Positions 24,857 to 37,574 are shown, counted from the stretch's first letter. The stretch: 64,000 nt of DNA from Megaustenia siamemsis (GCA_032433765.1 JAVIAB010000051.1:154884743-154948742), one strand, 5' to 3'. Program-made: numbers and translations. The notes: generated from the letters alone by a model not told the origin.

Positions 24857-27632
24857 TGTGAGACCTGCAACCTGCGAGATCTTCAACCTGCGAGATCTTC
24901 AACCTATGAGACCTGCAACCTGCGAGATCTTCAATCTGTGAGATCTTCAACCTGCGAGATCTTCAACCTATGAGACCTGCAACCTGCGAGATCTTCAATC
25001 TGTGAGATCTTCAACCTGTGAGACCTGCAACCTGCGAGATCTTCAATCTGTGAGATCTTCAACCTGTGAGACCTGCAACCTGCGAGATCTTCAACCTGTG
25101 AGATCTTCAACCTATGAGACCTGCAACCTGCGAGATCTTCAACCTGTGAGACCTGCAACCTGCGAGATCTTCAACCCGTGAGACCTGCAACTTGCGAGAT
25201 TTTCAACCTATGAGATCTTCAACCTATGAGACCTGCAACATGCGAGATCTTCAACCCGTGAGACCTGCAACCTGCGAGATCTTCAACCCGTGAGACCTGC
25301 AACTTGCGAGATTTTCAACCTATGAGATCTTCAACCTATGAGACCTGCAACCTGCGAGATCTTCAACCTGCGAGATCTTCAACCTGTGAGATCTTCAACC
25401 TGCGAGATCTTCAACCTGTGAGATCTTCAACCTGTGAGATCTTCAACCTGCGAGATCTTCAACCTGTGAGATCTTCAACCTGTGAGATCTTCAACCTGTG
25501 AGATCTTCAACCTGTGAGATCTTCAACCTGTGAGACCTGCAACCTGCGAGATCTTCAACCCGTGAGACCTGCAACTTGCGAGATTTTCAACCTATGAGAT
25601 CTTCAACCTATGAGACCTGCAACCTGCGAGATCTTCAACCTGCGAGATCTTCAACCTGTGAGATCTTCAACCTGTGAGATCTTCAACCTGCGAGATCTTC
25701 AACCTGTGAGATCTTCAACCTGTGAGATCTTCAACCTGCGAGATCTTCAACCTGTGAGATCTTCAACCTGTGAGATCTTCAACCTGTGAGATCTTCAACC
25801 TGTGAGATCTTCAACCTGTGAGACCTGCAACCTGCGAGATCTTCAACATGTGAGATCTTCAACATGTGAGATCTTCAACATGTGAGATCTTCAACCTGTG
25901 AGATCTTCAACATGTGAGATCTTCAACATGTGAGATCTTCAACCTGTGAGATCTTCAACCTGTGAGATCTTCAACCTGTGAGACCTGCAACCTGCGAGAT
26001 CTTCAACCTGTGAGATCTTCAACCTGTGAGATCTTCAACCTGTGAGACCTGCAACCTGCGAGATTTCAACCTGTGAGATCTTCAACCTGTGAGACCTGCA
26101 ACTTGCGAGATTTTCAACCTGTGAGATCTTCAACCTGTGAGATCTTCAACATGTGAGATCTTCAACCTGTGAGATCTTCAACATGTGAGATCTTCAACCT
26201 GTGAGACCTGCAACTTGCGAGATTTTCAACCTGTGAGATCTTCAACCTGTGAGATCTTCAACATGTGAGATCTTCAACCTGTGAGATCTTCAACCTGTGA
26301 GATCTTCAACCTGTGAGATCTTCAACATGTGAGATCTTCAACCTGTGAGATCTTCAACATGTGAGATCTTCAACATGTGAGATCTTCAACCTGTGAGATC
26401 TTCAACCTGTGAGATCTTCAACCTGTGAGACCTTCAACCTGTGAGATCTTCAACCTGTGAGATCTTCAACCTGTGAGACCTTCAACCTGTGAGATCTTCA
26501 ACCTGTGAGATCTTCAACCTGTGAGATCTTCAACATGTGAGATCTTCAACCTGTGAGATCTTCAACCTGTGAGATCTTCAACCTGTGAGACCTTCAACCT
26601 GTGAGATCTTCAACCTGTGAGATCTTGAACATGTGAGATCTTCAACCTGTGAGACCTGCAACCTGCGAGATCTTCAACCTGTGAGACCTGCAACCTGCGA
26701 GATCTTCAACCTGTGAGACCTTCAACCTATGAGATCTTCAACCTGTGAGACCTTCAACCTGCGAGATCTTCAACCTGTGAGACCTTCAACCTGTGAGACC
26801 TTCAACCTGTGAGACCTTCAACCTGCGAGATCTGCAACCTGCGAGATCTTCAACCTGTGAGACCTTCAACCTGTGAGACCTTCAACCTGCGAGATCTTCA
26901 ACCTGTGAGACCTTCAACCTGTGAGACCTTCAACCTGTGAGACCTTCAACCTGTGAGACCTTCAACCTGCGAGATCTGCAACCTGTGAGACCTTCAACCT
27001 GTGAGACCTTCAACCTATGAGGTCATCAACCTATGAGATCTTCAACCTATGAGACCTGCAACCTGTGAGATCTGCAACCTGCGAGGTCTTCAACCTATGA
27101 GGTCATCAACCTATGAGGTCATCAACCTATGAGATCTTCAACCTATGAGGTCATCAACCTGTGAGACCTTCAACCTGTGAGACCTTCAACCTGCGAGATC
27201 TGCAACCTGCGAGATCTTCAACCTGTGAGACCTTCAACCTGTGAGACCTTCAACCTGCGAGATCTTCAACCTGTGAGACCTTCAACCTGTGAGACCTTCA
27301 ACCTGTGAGACCTTCAACCTGTGAGACCTTCAACCTGCGAGATCTGCAACCTGTGAGACCTTCAACCTGTGAGACCTTCAACCTATGAGGTCATCAACCT
27401 ATGAGATCTTCAACCTATGAGACCTGCAACCTGTGAGATCTGCAACCTGCGAGGTCTTCAACCTATGAGGTCATCAACCTATGAGGTCATCAACCTATGA
27501 GATCTTCAACCTATGAGGTCATCAACCTGTGAGATCTGCAACCTGCGAGATCTTCAACCTGTGAGATCTTAAACCTGTGAGATCTTCAACCTATGAGACC
27601 TGCAACCTGCGAGATCTTCAACCTGTGAGATC
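24857..27632. repeat. 16-bp satellite (BglII-type AGATCT core)
   Basis: About 173 copies of GAGATCTTCAACCTGT and variants (GAGACCTGCAACCTGC, GAGGTCATCAACCTAT, CATGT). Variant composition changes along the array, and a multi-unit block is repeated 368 bp apart (27051 and 27419, exactly 23 units). Open frames across it are artefacts. Confidence 0.97.
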
Positions 27633-27800
27633 GAACCACAAAGATAAAACTAACTCACAATTAATGAACAACAATGTCAACTCTTCCACAGATCGTCATG
27701 GAGTCACCACAAAGATAAAACTAACTCACAATTAATGAACAACAATGCCAACTCTTCCACAGATCATCATGCAGTAACCACAAAGATAAAACTGCTCAAT
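27633..27800. repeat. 72-bp tandem duplication at the array edge
   Basis: Two complete and one partial copy of a unit starting ACCACAAAGATAAAACTAAC, spaced about 72 bp (27636, 27708, 27779), immediately after the 16-bp array. Confidence 0.85.
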
Positions 27801-28409
27801 TTTTGCTTCCCCACCAAATTTCCGGCCGCAAATTGCGGCTAAAGTAAGAAGAAAAAAAATCAACAAAAACGTCGCTTTTGTTGGGATATAAATAAACAAA
27901 CACGGATGTGAGTTGTAGATTGTTTCCATTTGTTGATAGTGTAAACATCTTCAATGAGAAGGATGTATTAAATATGTCTATGAGACAGGTGGGACTCGCT
28001 TACCTGGTCGCCCGATCTATTTTGGTAACATTCCACAGAACATATCTAGGAAGCAGGTCAAATCTGGTTGGTTACCTGTTTTCCGTCATCGAGATATTTC
28101 CACAGGAATGGATCACGGGGTTAAGGGGTACAAGTTAAGGGGAAGTAACAAGTAGATTAGTTATAACCTTCTCTTTCGTAAGTAAAGATTAACCAGGTGG
28201 TTCAACATCTGTGTAAAAGTTACCGCCCTTTATGTGCCGACTTGGAATCTACTATTCAAATTATATGCGCCGATTACGAATTAGTCAGACCACTGCACGT
28301 CATTTCACAATCATGATAAAAATCAATATGTATTGAATATGACCTATAAATGGAACAATTTATGCTGGTTTAGATTTATTGACCATATAATATTATTATG
28401 TATACTGGT
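27801..28409. other. Unassigned host sequence
   Basis: A short open frame at 27908-28138 has no family match by eye. No other signal. Confidence 0.35.
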
Positions 28410-28873
28410 TGTTCTTAAATTAAAAGAGTTCTTAAAAGAGTTCTTAAATGTTATGTAGAGCCAGTCTTAACTTATGGATGCGAATCATGGACAACAGGAC
28501 AACAGACAAGAAAATCACTGGAGTCTGTAGAAATAAGGTTTTACAGAAGAATGTTGAGAATACCATGGACAGCTAAGAAGGGTAATGAAGATTTTCTGAG
28601 AGAGGTCAAAGCAAAAAGAGAGCTGATTTCCAATATTAGGAAGAAATAATCATCATTTTTTGGACATGTAATGAGAAGAGAACAACTGGAATATATTGTA
28701 ACAACTGGAAAAATTGAGGGACGAAGAGACAGAGGGAAGCAAAGAGAAAAAATAACAGACAGCTTACGAGAATGGCTTGGTAGAAGGTCAACAACAGAAA
28801 TGATAAATAGCTGTCGAGATCGAAGGTTGTGGAGAGACATGCTCACCTACGCCAGTAGGCCCGGTGCTTGGTG
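28410..28873 (+). mobile_element. LINE family A, 3' end (plus orientation)
   Basis: Encodes YVEPVLTYGCESWT, RRMLRIPWTAKKGNED, then GHVMRREQLEYIVTTGKIEG and RRSTTEMINSCRDRRLWRDM, ending at a stop near 28873 followed by a GATGAT tail. One stop near 28648 interrupts the frame. It is the best-preserved tail of the family here. Confidence 0.9.
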
Positions 28874-29489
28874 ATGATACTGGTTGTAACCGTGATACAG
28901 CAGCGAAAACTCTGGTACAACATTTACACAGCGTAGTTAGCCCAAAAGAAGACGTTGAAACACTGACAACTGTAACTGTTATCCTGTAAGACCGTGGTTT
29001 AACCACCAGCGAATGCCGAAAAATAGCTCTAAAAATCTTAAAAGTTCAAATCAAGGGCTATAATCAACTACCGACGGTACACTACTTATATTCGACTAAT
29101 TCTTGTACAAGGAGAATCGTTAGAACAAAAGTACAGCACTGAAGTATGCTGTAATTAGAAATCTATACAATTCCAAGAATTCTCGAATGTGTTATAAGTC
29201 TTGTACACTATGTGACATCTGCTCAACAGACCGTGAACGGGTGGCAGTTTTGTCGACAGGTTTACTGCCCAGACAGAACTCCATCAACGTCTTCGTGATG
29301 CTTATTTCCGTGCTTCATTAGTACACAGGAAGTAGTCCCGACAATTTTGGAGGTTAATGCATCTGTTCTGGCATTCTTTTCCTCTTGAGACAATTTGGTT
29401 AGACAGCGTGCAAAGATAAGCGATCTTACGGGGATCATGTCTGAAATTATTCCCGCTTTCTTCGTGTATTTAATCTATGAATTGACTCT
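28874..29489. other. Unassigned host sequence
   Basis: No gene or repeat recognised. Confidence 0.4.
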
Positions 29490-29795
29490 TCACAGTAAGC
29501 TCTGTCCACATTCAGCCCTTTACAAACACTTCACGATTAGCTTTGTCCACATCTAGCCCTTTACAAACACTTCACAGTCAGCTCTGTCCACTTCCAGCCC
29601 CACCCCCTTGATAAACACTTCACAGTCAGCTGTATCCACATCCAACCCAAGAAGCTTCACAGTCAGCTGTATTCGCATCCAGTCATTCACCCTTCACAGT
29701 CAGTTGTCTCCACATCCAGCCCTTCACAAACACTTCACTGTCACCAGAGACCACACCCAGTACTTGACACTTCACAGTCAGCCGTGTCCACATTA
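29490..29795. repeat. Degenerate minisatellite
   Basis: Six to eight imperfect units of 35-50 bp sharing CTTCACAGTCAGCTGT and CCACATCCAGCCC. Confidence 0.8.
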
Positions 29796-30335
29796 ACCGT
29801 CTTCAGGTCCGGTTTGTAGATGTCACTATATCAAGAAGTGACTTCTCTTTATTTCCTTTGCCTGTTGTAAGCTCTCCCCCTATGTGGGCCTCCAAACAGT
29901 TCAACCCTGTGTAACCCAACCATCTTAGCTTGCACCTTACGGTAATTCTGGCACGACCTAACACTATTTTCTAGGTCACTCAAGGCCATCTACAGTTTTA
30001 TCAAGGCTTGCGGGCTAAAAGAAAAATCTTGGAGTCACCCAAAGTTCGTGACATCTTCAGCTATGCGAGCTATAGATTGATGACGTCATTTAACCCATAA
30101 CCGCCGTGCTCGCAAAACTAAAAATGTCACAAGGTTCGGATGATCCCTTTTAGCTTGAGGGCCTTAATAATACTATAGCTGGCTGTGAGGTCACTCCAGA
30201 ATATTGTAGGCAGTCCCAATGGAAATATGTTAATTGTTTTCTCCTGTGATGAATACATTGACACAAAGTGAGACACATTTCACGTTTTGCACACAACAGT
30301 CTTCATTATATTTGTCTACACTCTCCATCAACGTA
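29796..30335. other. Unassigned host sequence
   Basis: No gene or repeat recognised. Confidence 0.4.
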
Positions 30336-30550
30336 CTGTCGGTCTACACTATCCGTTAAGGTGTTGTCGGTCTACAGTCTACACTCTCTGTCAACGTGTG
30401 GTCAATCTACAGTCTACACTCTCTGTCAACGTGTGGTCGATCTACAGTCTGCACTCTCCGTCAACGTGTTGTCTGTCGGTCTACAGTCAACACTCTCCGT
30501 CAACGTGTTGTCTGTCGGTCTACAGTCAACACTCTCCGTCAACGTGTTCA
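30336..30550. repeat. About 39-bp minisatellite
   Basis: Five to six units carrying GTCTACAGTCTACACTCT or GTCAACACTCTCCGTCAACG. The last two units are nearly identical. Confidence 0.9.
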
Positions 30551-30784
30551 CTTCTCACTTTTTCTCGCCTGATCACGTTTAATGGTTGTCAATGAAACAT
30601 CCCATCTCTCACGCTGCGTATCTTCCTCACTTGCGCCGCATGTTTCATGTCTGACAGTTATAACACAAAGATGCCAACATTAGATACCACTAATTATTGT
30701 TGTACATTTTTATGATGTAGCTATGTTGTCACATTGGTAGTGCTTGGGTGTTGAGTCGACTAGCCATTTATTTCAATCATTTTT

Positions 30785-31040
30785 TTTTGGGTCACGTAAT
30801 GACAAGAGAAGAGCTTGGATATACAGTGATAAAATGGGGGGGGGGGGAGAGAGAGAGAGAGAAATAGAAGATAAATTAAAAACTTGGAGAAAAATTTACC
30901 AGATGGTTTAATAAAAATGGTTTAGTGGGATGCCTAGAACAGGAACAATAAACAGAAATATAGAGATGGAAAGTTGTGGGCAAACATGGTCAAAAATGTC
31001 AACAGGCAGAGAAGGCGATGATGATGATAATAAATGATGA
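30785..31040 (+). mobile_element. LINE 3' end, strongly decayed
   Basis: GGTCACGTAATGACAAGAGA followed by gag-rich sequence and a GATGATGATGATAATAAATG tail parallels the LINE family A 3' region. Frames are shattered. Confidence 0.55.
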
Positions 31041-31651
31041 TGGTGATGATGATATGCTACTACCGTAGTTTGTTAACTTCTTGTTTCCATTTTTCCAGAA
31101 ATCTTCCGTCTCTTCAAGAATGCTTCTCGTGAACTTGAATTCTGGGACCTTCCTGAATGTGCTAATTTCCATATCCCATAACTTTATTTCCTATTTTTTC
31201 TCCCATCAATTTATTTCATATTCATTCCCTTTACTGTTTATTTCTTAACGATTTCATATGCACAATAATGACAGGCATGGTTCCATGAAGACGAGACAGG
31301 GGCAGACCAAGAACAAGGATTGTTTCAAGACATCAAAGATACAATTAAACATAAAAACAGAAGAGATTGGCATCAGGCTAGAGACAGATTTTTTTCAGAA
31401 GGGTTGTGATGAGCGCAACGTTCTTCAAAGGACACGCAACCCGATGATGATTATATGTATGTTAAACAGCAACTCTGATGGTCTTTGTTATTTTTTCGCG
31501 CGCTTCGCTTCCGTGAGTGCGCCATTCGACAGTTTAAAATAAAAATGTAAAAAAAAAGCAAAAGTGGTATGGTAACAGCTTTAGGTAGGTGAGTAACAAA
31601 ACTAAAGTGGAACGTCGTTTCAGTCAAAAAAGGCCTTCAGCTGAAACAACA

Positions 31652-31656
<5 letters not shown>
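31041..31656. other. Unassigned host sequence
   Basis: A short plus-strand open frame at 31258-31542 carries a LINE-like end (QDIK.., RDWHQARDRF-like phrase in a shifted frame near 31340-31400), but the call is too weak to annotate separately. Confidence 0.3.

Positions 31657-31714
<58 letters not shown>
31657..31714. repeat. (TA)n microsatellite
   Basis: Nearly 30 uninterrupted TA dinucleotides. Confidence 0.95.
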
Positions 31715-31722
<8 letters not shown>

Positions 31723-31739
31723 GGGATATAAACAGAAAT

Positions 31740-32570
31740 CTAACTACATGGCGATAATATGATAATAAGTCACTTCCCTGTGATCTTGAGCTTGGTCAGG
31801 CACCGACTTGACTGTAATTAATATTGGCCGGTGGACAGGGCAGGGCCCCGGTGTTGTTGACGGATTGCCACGAGTTGATGCGAGCATGTTGCCCTTTGAC
31901 TCATAAGATGTGACAGGTCGTAATGGCTTTCTTGACATTCGCGGCTCTTACTGGAGAGGCTGGATTTCGTCTGTCCCAGGTTATGCTGGGAAACTACTAG
32001 TCCAGCCCAGAGGTACTGCAATACTGGGTCCTCTATATCAGAAACAGTCACCACTACGGGGAACACGGCGATCCTAGCTTCTGTTAGCCACCCTGTTTTG
32101 ACGCAGACTGTTTCCAGGGGAGACCACGAGGAGGTAGAACTGCTAGGTCTTGGTCAGCTGATGGTGCGCCGACCCTGCTATTGCGACTGCAGGTCGCAGG
32201 CGTTTATGCTCCCCCAGGGCCCCGGTGTCAAATGCAGTAGACGGGGAAGGGTTACGCCACGTACACCGTATGAAAGATGGCCGCTTACCAAAAGATATAC
32301 TCTATGGACAACTAGCAGATGGTATAAGAACAAGGGGCGCCCAAAACTTCGATTTGTAGACGTGCCTAAACGTGACATGAAGACCCTGATCACAAACCCT
32401 GCAGCCTAGGAAGACATAGCTGCAGACCGCAATCTTTGGAAACACACTCTAAAGCTCCAACTCAAACAAGAAGCAGACAGGTTCATAGAAAAAGAGAATA
32501 CACGGCGAAAGAAAAGAAAAAAAATATTTCTAGGGGCGCTGTAAAATCCAGTCAACTATGACTGACAGAG
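31740..32570 (+). mobile_element. LINE family D, C-terminal end
   Basis: Plus-strand frames include RWYKNKGRPKLRFVDVPKRD, then after a stop LWKHTLKLQLKQEADRF, IEKENTRRKKRKK and NPVNYD. The copy at 45847-46300 (minus) ends with matching phrases (KIRFIDLRERDMK, RFIEKENTRRQKRKK, SLVNYD), which defines the family and its 3' end. Upstream sequence 31740-32100 probably belongs to it but is not readable. Confidence 0.75.
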
Positions 32571-32755
32571 ACTGCTAAAGTGAAAGTAACGGCTCAGGGC
32601 AATCATGCTGCCTCTTCTTCTTCTACTTCTCCTTCTACTACCTTTCAACTCCCTATGGAGCATACGTGTTCAAGAAACACTATCAAATCCTTGTGGAGTA
32701 TAGGTCTTCAACAAACACTTTCCAAGATGTTCGGTTTCATTCCACCCTTCTAAGA
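32571..32755. repeat. CTT-rich tract and dispersed 38-bp units
   Basis: A CTTCTTCTT tract (32612-32640) is followed by two antisense copies of the 38-bp unit seen tandemly at 1915-2028 (CTTCAACAAACACTTTCC at about 32706, and a more diverged copy before it). Confidence 0.7.
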
Positions 32756-33060
32756 TCATTCCATGTCTTCTCCTTCATCTTCATCTCTGCTTCCATCTGT
32801 CTTCTTCAAGTGGATTCCAAAAAAGGGCATGTCGTGTAATGTATTCTTAGTTAGCTTCCGCAGTGTGTGCCCTATCCAGCGCCATCGTCTTCGTTGTATC
32901 TCTTTATCCTCACAGGTACTTTCACATAATTCTGTTATTGATTTTATCCTGCCATTTCCATCCTTTAATTCAGCGCAAGCATCCATTAATGAAGGTCTGT
33001 ATCTTCGTGATTGTCATTGTTGTTGTTCTCCATGTTTCACAGCCATATAACAGAACTTAT
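32756..33060 (-). mobile_element. LINE family E, 3' end
   Basis: The minus strand reads RRRWRWIGHTLRKLTKNTLH and upstream RYRPSLMDACAELKDGN in adjacent frames, typical of the zinc-knuckle-like tail of another APE LINE family. Confidence 0.65.
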
Positions 33061-33764
33061 TTAACATTGGAGTTTATAATATTTATTTATGTTTTTAACT
33101 AATTTCTTTGTATTTTTAAATTTCCTAGTGCAATGCTGATGACTCTTGCTTTTTGTATCCTTTTTTTGGTATCATTCTCTGTTCCTCCTTCTTTGTCTAT
33201 ATCACTACCTAGATATAAACTTCAAATATGTTAACACTTGTAAAATAATTCAACAAAAGTTTGGACAGGGGAAAACGGATCACCAAAATAAACGCAAATT
33301 GAGACATAAATGATATACAACTAAGCAAGTACATCCTGGGCTGTCAACTTAAAATAAACATACAGTACAAGTATCTAAGTCACGCGATAAACAAGAATTC
33401 TGGTTTTAAACCTCACACCGTGGATATTCATAAACGTGTCATCACTACCCGCCCTACTCACCTAGACAGTCTCCGACATAATCCCGTCCTCAAACTTCCG
33501 TCTTCCCTCCGCTCCCTGTCCGGACCTGAGGCCATTATTTGTCCAACATCTGCAGCGGACGACAGCTCACGTCTGCTCCGGTAATCGCTACATTTCCTCG
33601 TTCTGATTGCTCCAGCTTCTTTGTCTCCTACCTATCAGGCATCCTATGACATTTCTTCAACCAAGCAGCACAGGTTAATATTCGCCGTTCCGTCGAGAAG
33701 AACTACAGTAGATACATAATTTAGGAAAATTGTGCTTCTAAATGCATGTTCTTCTCCACATATT
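33061..33764. other. Unassigned host sequence
   Basis: 33061-33230 may be LINE-derived (T-rich antisense of an RT). The rest shows no recognisable feature. Confidence 0.3.
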
Positions 33765-34800
33765 CATCATCACGTGCCATGTCTGCTGGCGTAGGTGATC
33801 ATGGTCTATCCACATAGTCTCTTTCGATCTCGACATTTATCATTTCTGTTGTTGACCTTCTGCCAAGCCATTCTCTTAAGCTGTCTAGTTTCGTTTCTCT
33901 TTGCTTCCCGCCATCTCTTCGTCCCTCAATTTTTCCAGTTGTCACAATATATTCCAGTTGTTCCCTTCTCATTTCAAAAATGATGATTATTTCTTCCTAA
34001 TATTGTAAATTATCCCTCTTTTACTTTGGCCTCTTCCAGAACGTTTTCATTACTCTTCTTAGCTGTCTATGGTATTCTCAACATTCTTCTGTAAAACCAC
34101 ATTTCTACAGCCTCAATTGATTTTCTTGCATGTTGTCCTATTTTTCCATGATTCACGTCCATAAGACTGGCTCTACATAACATTTAAGAACTCTTTCTTG
34201 TTTCTACTGTCAAAAATAGATTGCACAGTATCTTCTTCAGTTTCTTTAAAGCTGCTTTTGCCAGGGCTATTCTGCATCTCACCTCTGTTGTACATCCACC
34301 ACCTGAGGTTAACATTGTTCCCAGATATATAAATTCCTTTACCTGTTTTTCTACTTGTCTTTATTGTGCATTGCGTGATGTCTTTAGTTTGTTGCCACCA
34401 TTACCTCTGTCTTTTTGCTATTAAGGGAGCCGCCATAGCTCAGTGGTTAGTGAAATGGACTACAAAAGACAAGGGGTAGGGTTCGATCCCAACCGACGGC
34501 TACCGGTTTCACCCAGCCTTAAATGGGTACCGGATTGTTTTCTGGGAAAGTAAAGCAGCACGGGCATAATACCGACCACATTACCCCAAAAATCATGTGC
34601 TGAAGGTCTGTAAAATATAGGGTCCCTAACACCATATTTCCCTATACGCCACTTGGCGTGACAGGGGTACTTTACTTTTTTTTTTTACTTACTTTTGCTA
34701 TTAAGGCTGAGTCCTTTATTATTGCTTTCCTTCACTATAATGTCTAACATTTCTTGGAACTCATTTTCACTCTTAGAGATTTAGACTGGCAATAGTTGCC
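33765..34800 (-). mobile_element. LINE family A copy interrupted by a SINE
   Basis: The antisense of the family A 3' region runs from the ATCATCA tail at 33768 through the RT thumb to about 34412. It is interrupted by SINE family 1 (34427-34692) and resumes at 34693. The uninterrupted equivalent occurs at about 35745-35790 in the neighbouring copy. Confidence 0.85.
34427..34692 (+). mobile_element. SINE family 1, copy 2 with 14-bp target-site duplication
   Basis: The tRNA-like head has an A box (TAGCTCAGTGG) and B box (GGGTTCGATCCC), followed by the family body and a T-rich end. It is flanked by a perfect 14-bp direct repeat TTTTGCTATTAAGG (34413-34426 and 34693-34706), the signature of LINE-mediated insertion. 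Confidence 0.95.
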
Positions 34801-35086
34801 CAGTGCGCCAGCAACCATAGGTGATGCTGTCATTCTTTGTACACCTAGTCTATCAATATCTTTATTGTCCTTTCTAGCCGAAAACAGCACATAATGCAGA
34901 CATTCTGGACTCTTGTGTCCGACGATCTTCAACTGTCAGACCTTGCACAGAATCCGCATTGTGTTTGGCCACACGGCTCTTTTCTGGGCGAGTTGCTTAA
35001 CCTCGGTGAGGGAGCTGATGCCTGCTCACTTTAATGTTCTTACACTTAGTCCAGGCATATTACGCTTTACGGTTAATTAATATTAT
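34801..35086. other. Unassigned sequence
   Basis: Between LINE copies. A short antisense frame shows LINE-like residues but cannot be assigned. Confidence 0.3.
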
Positions 35087-37560
35087 CATCATCAAGTACC
35101 GGGCCTGCTGGCGTAGGTGATCATGTCTCTCCATAACTTTCGACCTCGGCAGCTATTTATAATTTCTGTTGTTGACCTTCTGCCAAGCCATTCTCTTAAG
35201 CTGTCTGTTATTTTTTCTTTGCTTCCCTCTATCTCTTCGTCCCTCAATTTTTCCAGTTGTTACAATATATTCCAGTTGTTCTCTTCTCATTACATGGCCA
35301 AAAATTATTATTGTTTCTTCCGAATATTGGAAATTAGCCCTCTTTTTGCTTTGACATCTCTCAGAACATCTTCGTTACTCTTCTTAGCTGTCCATAGTAC
35401 TCTCAACATTCTTCTGTAAAACCAGATTTCTACGGACAGCTGTGATTTTCTTGTCTGTTGTCCTATTGTCCATGATTCGCATCCATATGTTAAGACTGGC
35501 TCTACGTAACGTTTAAGAACTCTTTTACCTGTTTCTATTGTCAAAAATGGATTGCATAGTATCTTCCTCATTTTTTGGAAAGCTGCTTTTGCCTGAGCCA
35601 TTCTGTATCTCACCTCTTTTGTACATCTACCGTCTGATGTTAACAAAGTTCTCAAATATTTAAATTCATTTACCTGTTTTAATATTATTCCACTTGTCTT
35701 TATTTTTCACTGAGGTGATGTCTTTTTCTTTGTTGTTACCATTACCTATGTCTTTTTGCTATTAAGGCTGAGTCCTTTATTTTTGTTTTCTTTCACGATA
35801 ATGTCCAACATTTCTTGTAACTCATTTTCATTCTTAGCGATTAAGACTGTATCATTAGCATACCTTAGATTATTTATATTATGACCTCCAATTGTTATTC
35901 CAGGCATGTTCCTTATGGATCTTAAAATAATCTCACTATAAATATTAAACAAATCTGGTGACAGCACACAACCTTGTCTAACACCCTGTTTTATTTGTTG
36001 AAACATTCCCAATTGGTTTCCAGTTCTTATGGCTGCTGTTTATTGCCAGTACATGTTCTTTATTATTCTTAGATCTTTGCTGTCTACGTTTATGCTTTCT
36101 ATAATGTTGATTATTTCTTGGTGCTTTACTTTGTCAAATGCCTTGGTGCTATGAAACATAGGTATAGATCTGTTATCACCTCTATGGCTCTTTCTACTAA
36201 AGATCTTATGATATAGATGGCATTGCTTGTTCCTTTATCTCTAAAAAAACCACACTGTTCATCGCTAATTTCTGGACTGATTTTTTTTCGCACTCTTCGC
36301 ATGATGATTCTTAGTAATATCTTAGTCATATGACTCATAAGGCTTATTGTGCGATGATCATCGCATTCAATCGCACCCGATTTCTTTGGTAGGGCTATGA
36401 ATATTGATTTGAGCATGTCGTCTGGTATATATCCGCTGTTGTAGATATCATTCAATATTTTTGTTATTATTTATATTCCCAAATCGCCCATGGCTTCAAT
36501 CTCTTCTTTAGTTATATTATCTGGTCCAGGGGCTTTGCCTGCTTTCATATTGCGCAAGGCGTCTTCCACTTCTTCTCTTAGTATTTCTGGTCCTTCTCCA
36601 TTATCCTTAATATTTACTTCTGTTCGTTCATCATTATAAAGATCTTTAATGTATTCTGTCCATCGTTCCCTTATGTTTTCTTGATCAATCAACAGTTCTC
36701 CTTCCTTTGATCTTAAACATCCAGTTTTTGATTGCGTTTTTCTTCCTGTTAATTCCTCAATTTGTTTGTATATAGCTTTAGCATCTCCTTTTTGTTGCAT
36801 TTCAGTCTCTTTGCATCTCTCTTTTAGCCATGCTTCTTTTGCTTCATTGCATTTTACTACAATTTCTTTATTTAATCTCTTATACTCATCTTTATTTTCT
36901 TTATTTCTTCTTCTTGTATCCATTAGCTGCAAAATGTCATCTGTCATCCATTTCTTTCGTGAATTTGTCCTCACTGGTGGTATGAACTCTTTTGATGTTT
37001 GTTGCATTGATTCTTTTAGCATTTCCCACTGTTCATCAATGCTTTGTATCTTCTCTATTGCATTGTACCGGTTCTGAATTGTGATTTTATATTTGTCTTG
37101 CAGCTTCTTGTCTGATTTTAATAAATCTAAATTTAACTTGATGTTAACTGAGGCTCGCTTTGTTGTTTTTAATTTTACTCTAAGCTTTCCCACAACTGGT
37201 ACATGGTCACTATTGTAATCTGCCCCTGATCTGAGTTTTCACACACACCAGACTGTTTCTAAATCTATTGCTTATCATTATATAATCAATTTGATTACGT
37301 GCGTTGTCCCCTGGGCTTTTCCATGTCCACAGACGTCTTGGATGTTGCTTAAACCAGGTGTTTCCTATCATCATGTTGTGTGTTCTTGCTCAGTCAATAA
37401 GTTTCTCACCTCTTTCATTCCTATCGCCTAAGCCATAATGACCAACTACTTCCTCAAATCTTTCCTTTCCTACTTTTGCATTAAAATCTCCTAGAACTAT
37501 GGTGGTTTCATGTGGTTTGCATTTATGAAGTGCCTCATTTAACCCGTTGTAAAATTTATC
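35087..37560 (-). mobile_element. LINE family A, longest copy (endonuclease end, linker and RT)
   Basis: Minus-strand segments, 5' to 3': APE endonuclease C-terminus (37390-37560; TIVLGDFNAKVGKERFEEVV), linker (36471-37193; ITIQNRYNAIEKIQ, GRKTQSKTGCL, RNMKAGKAPGPDNI), RT palm (36126-36455; FIALPKKSGAIECDDHRTIS, EQCGFFRDKGTSNAI), motif C and RT core (35746-36012; LRYANDTVLIAKNENELQEM), thumb and tail (35090-35655; YVEPVLTYGCESWT). Motif C reads YAND instead of YADD, and frames are broken at several points, so this copy is inactive. The 5' end is truncated at about 37560. Confidence 0.9.
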
Positions 37561-37574
37561 AATTAAAAATGTCG

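Noticed and set aside
24857..27632. Possible CRISPR-like array with short repeats and spacers
   Set aside because: There are no unique spacers. The whole array is one 16-bp unit with variants, in a eukaryotic context. The same reasoning applies to the other arrays.
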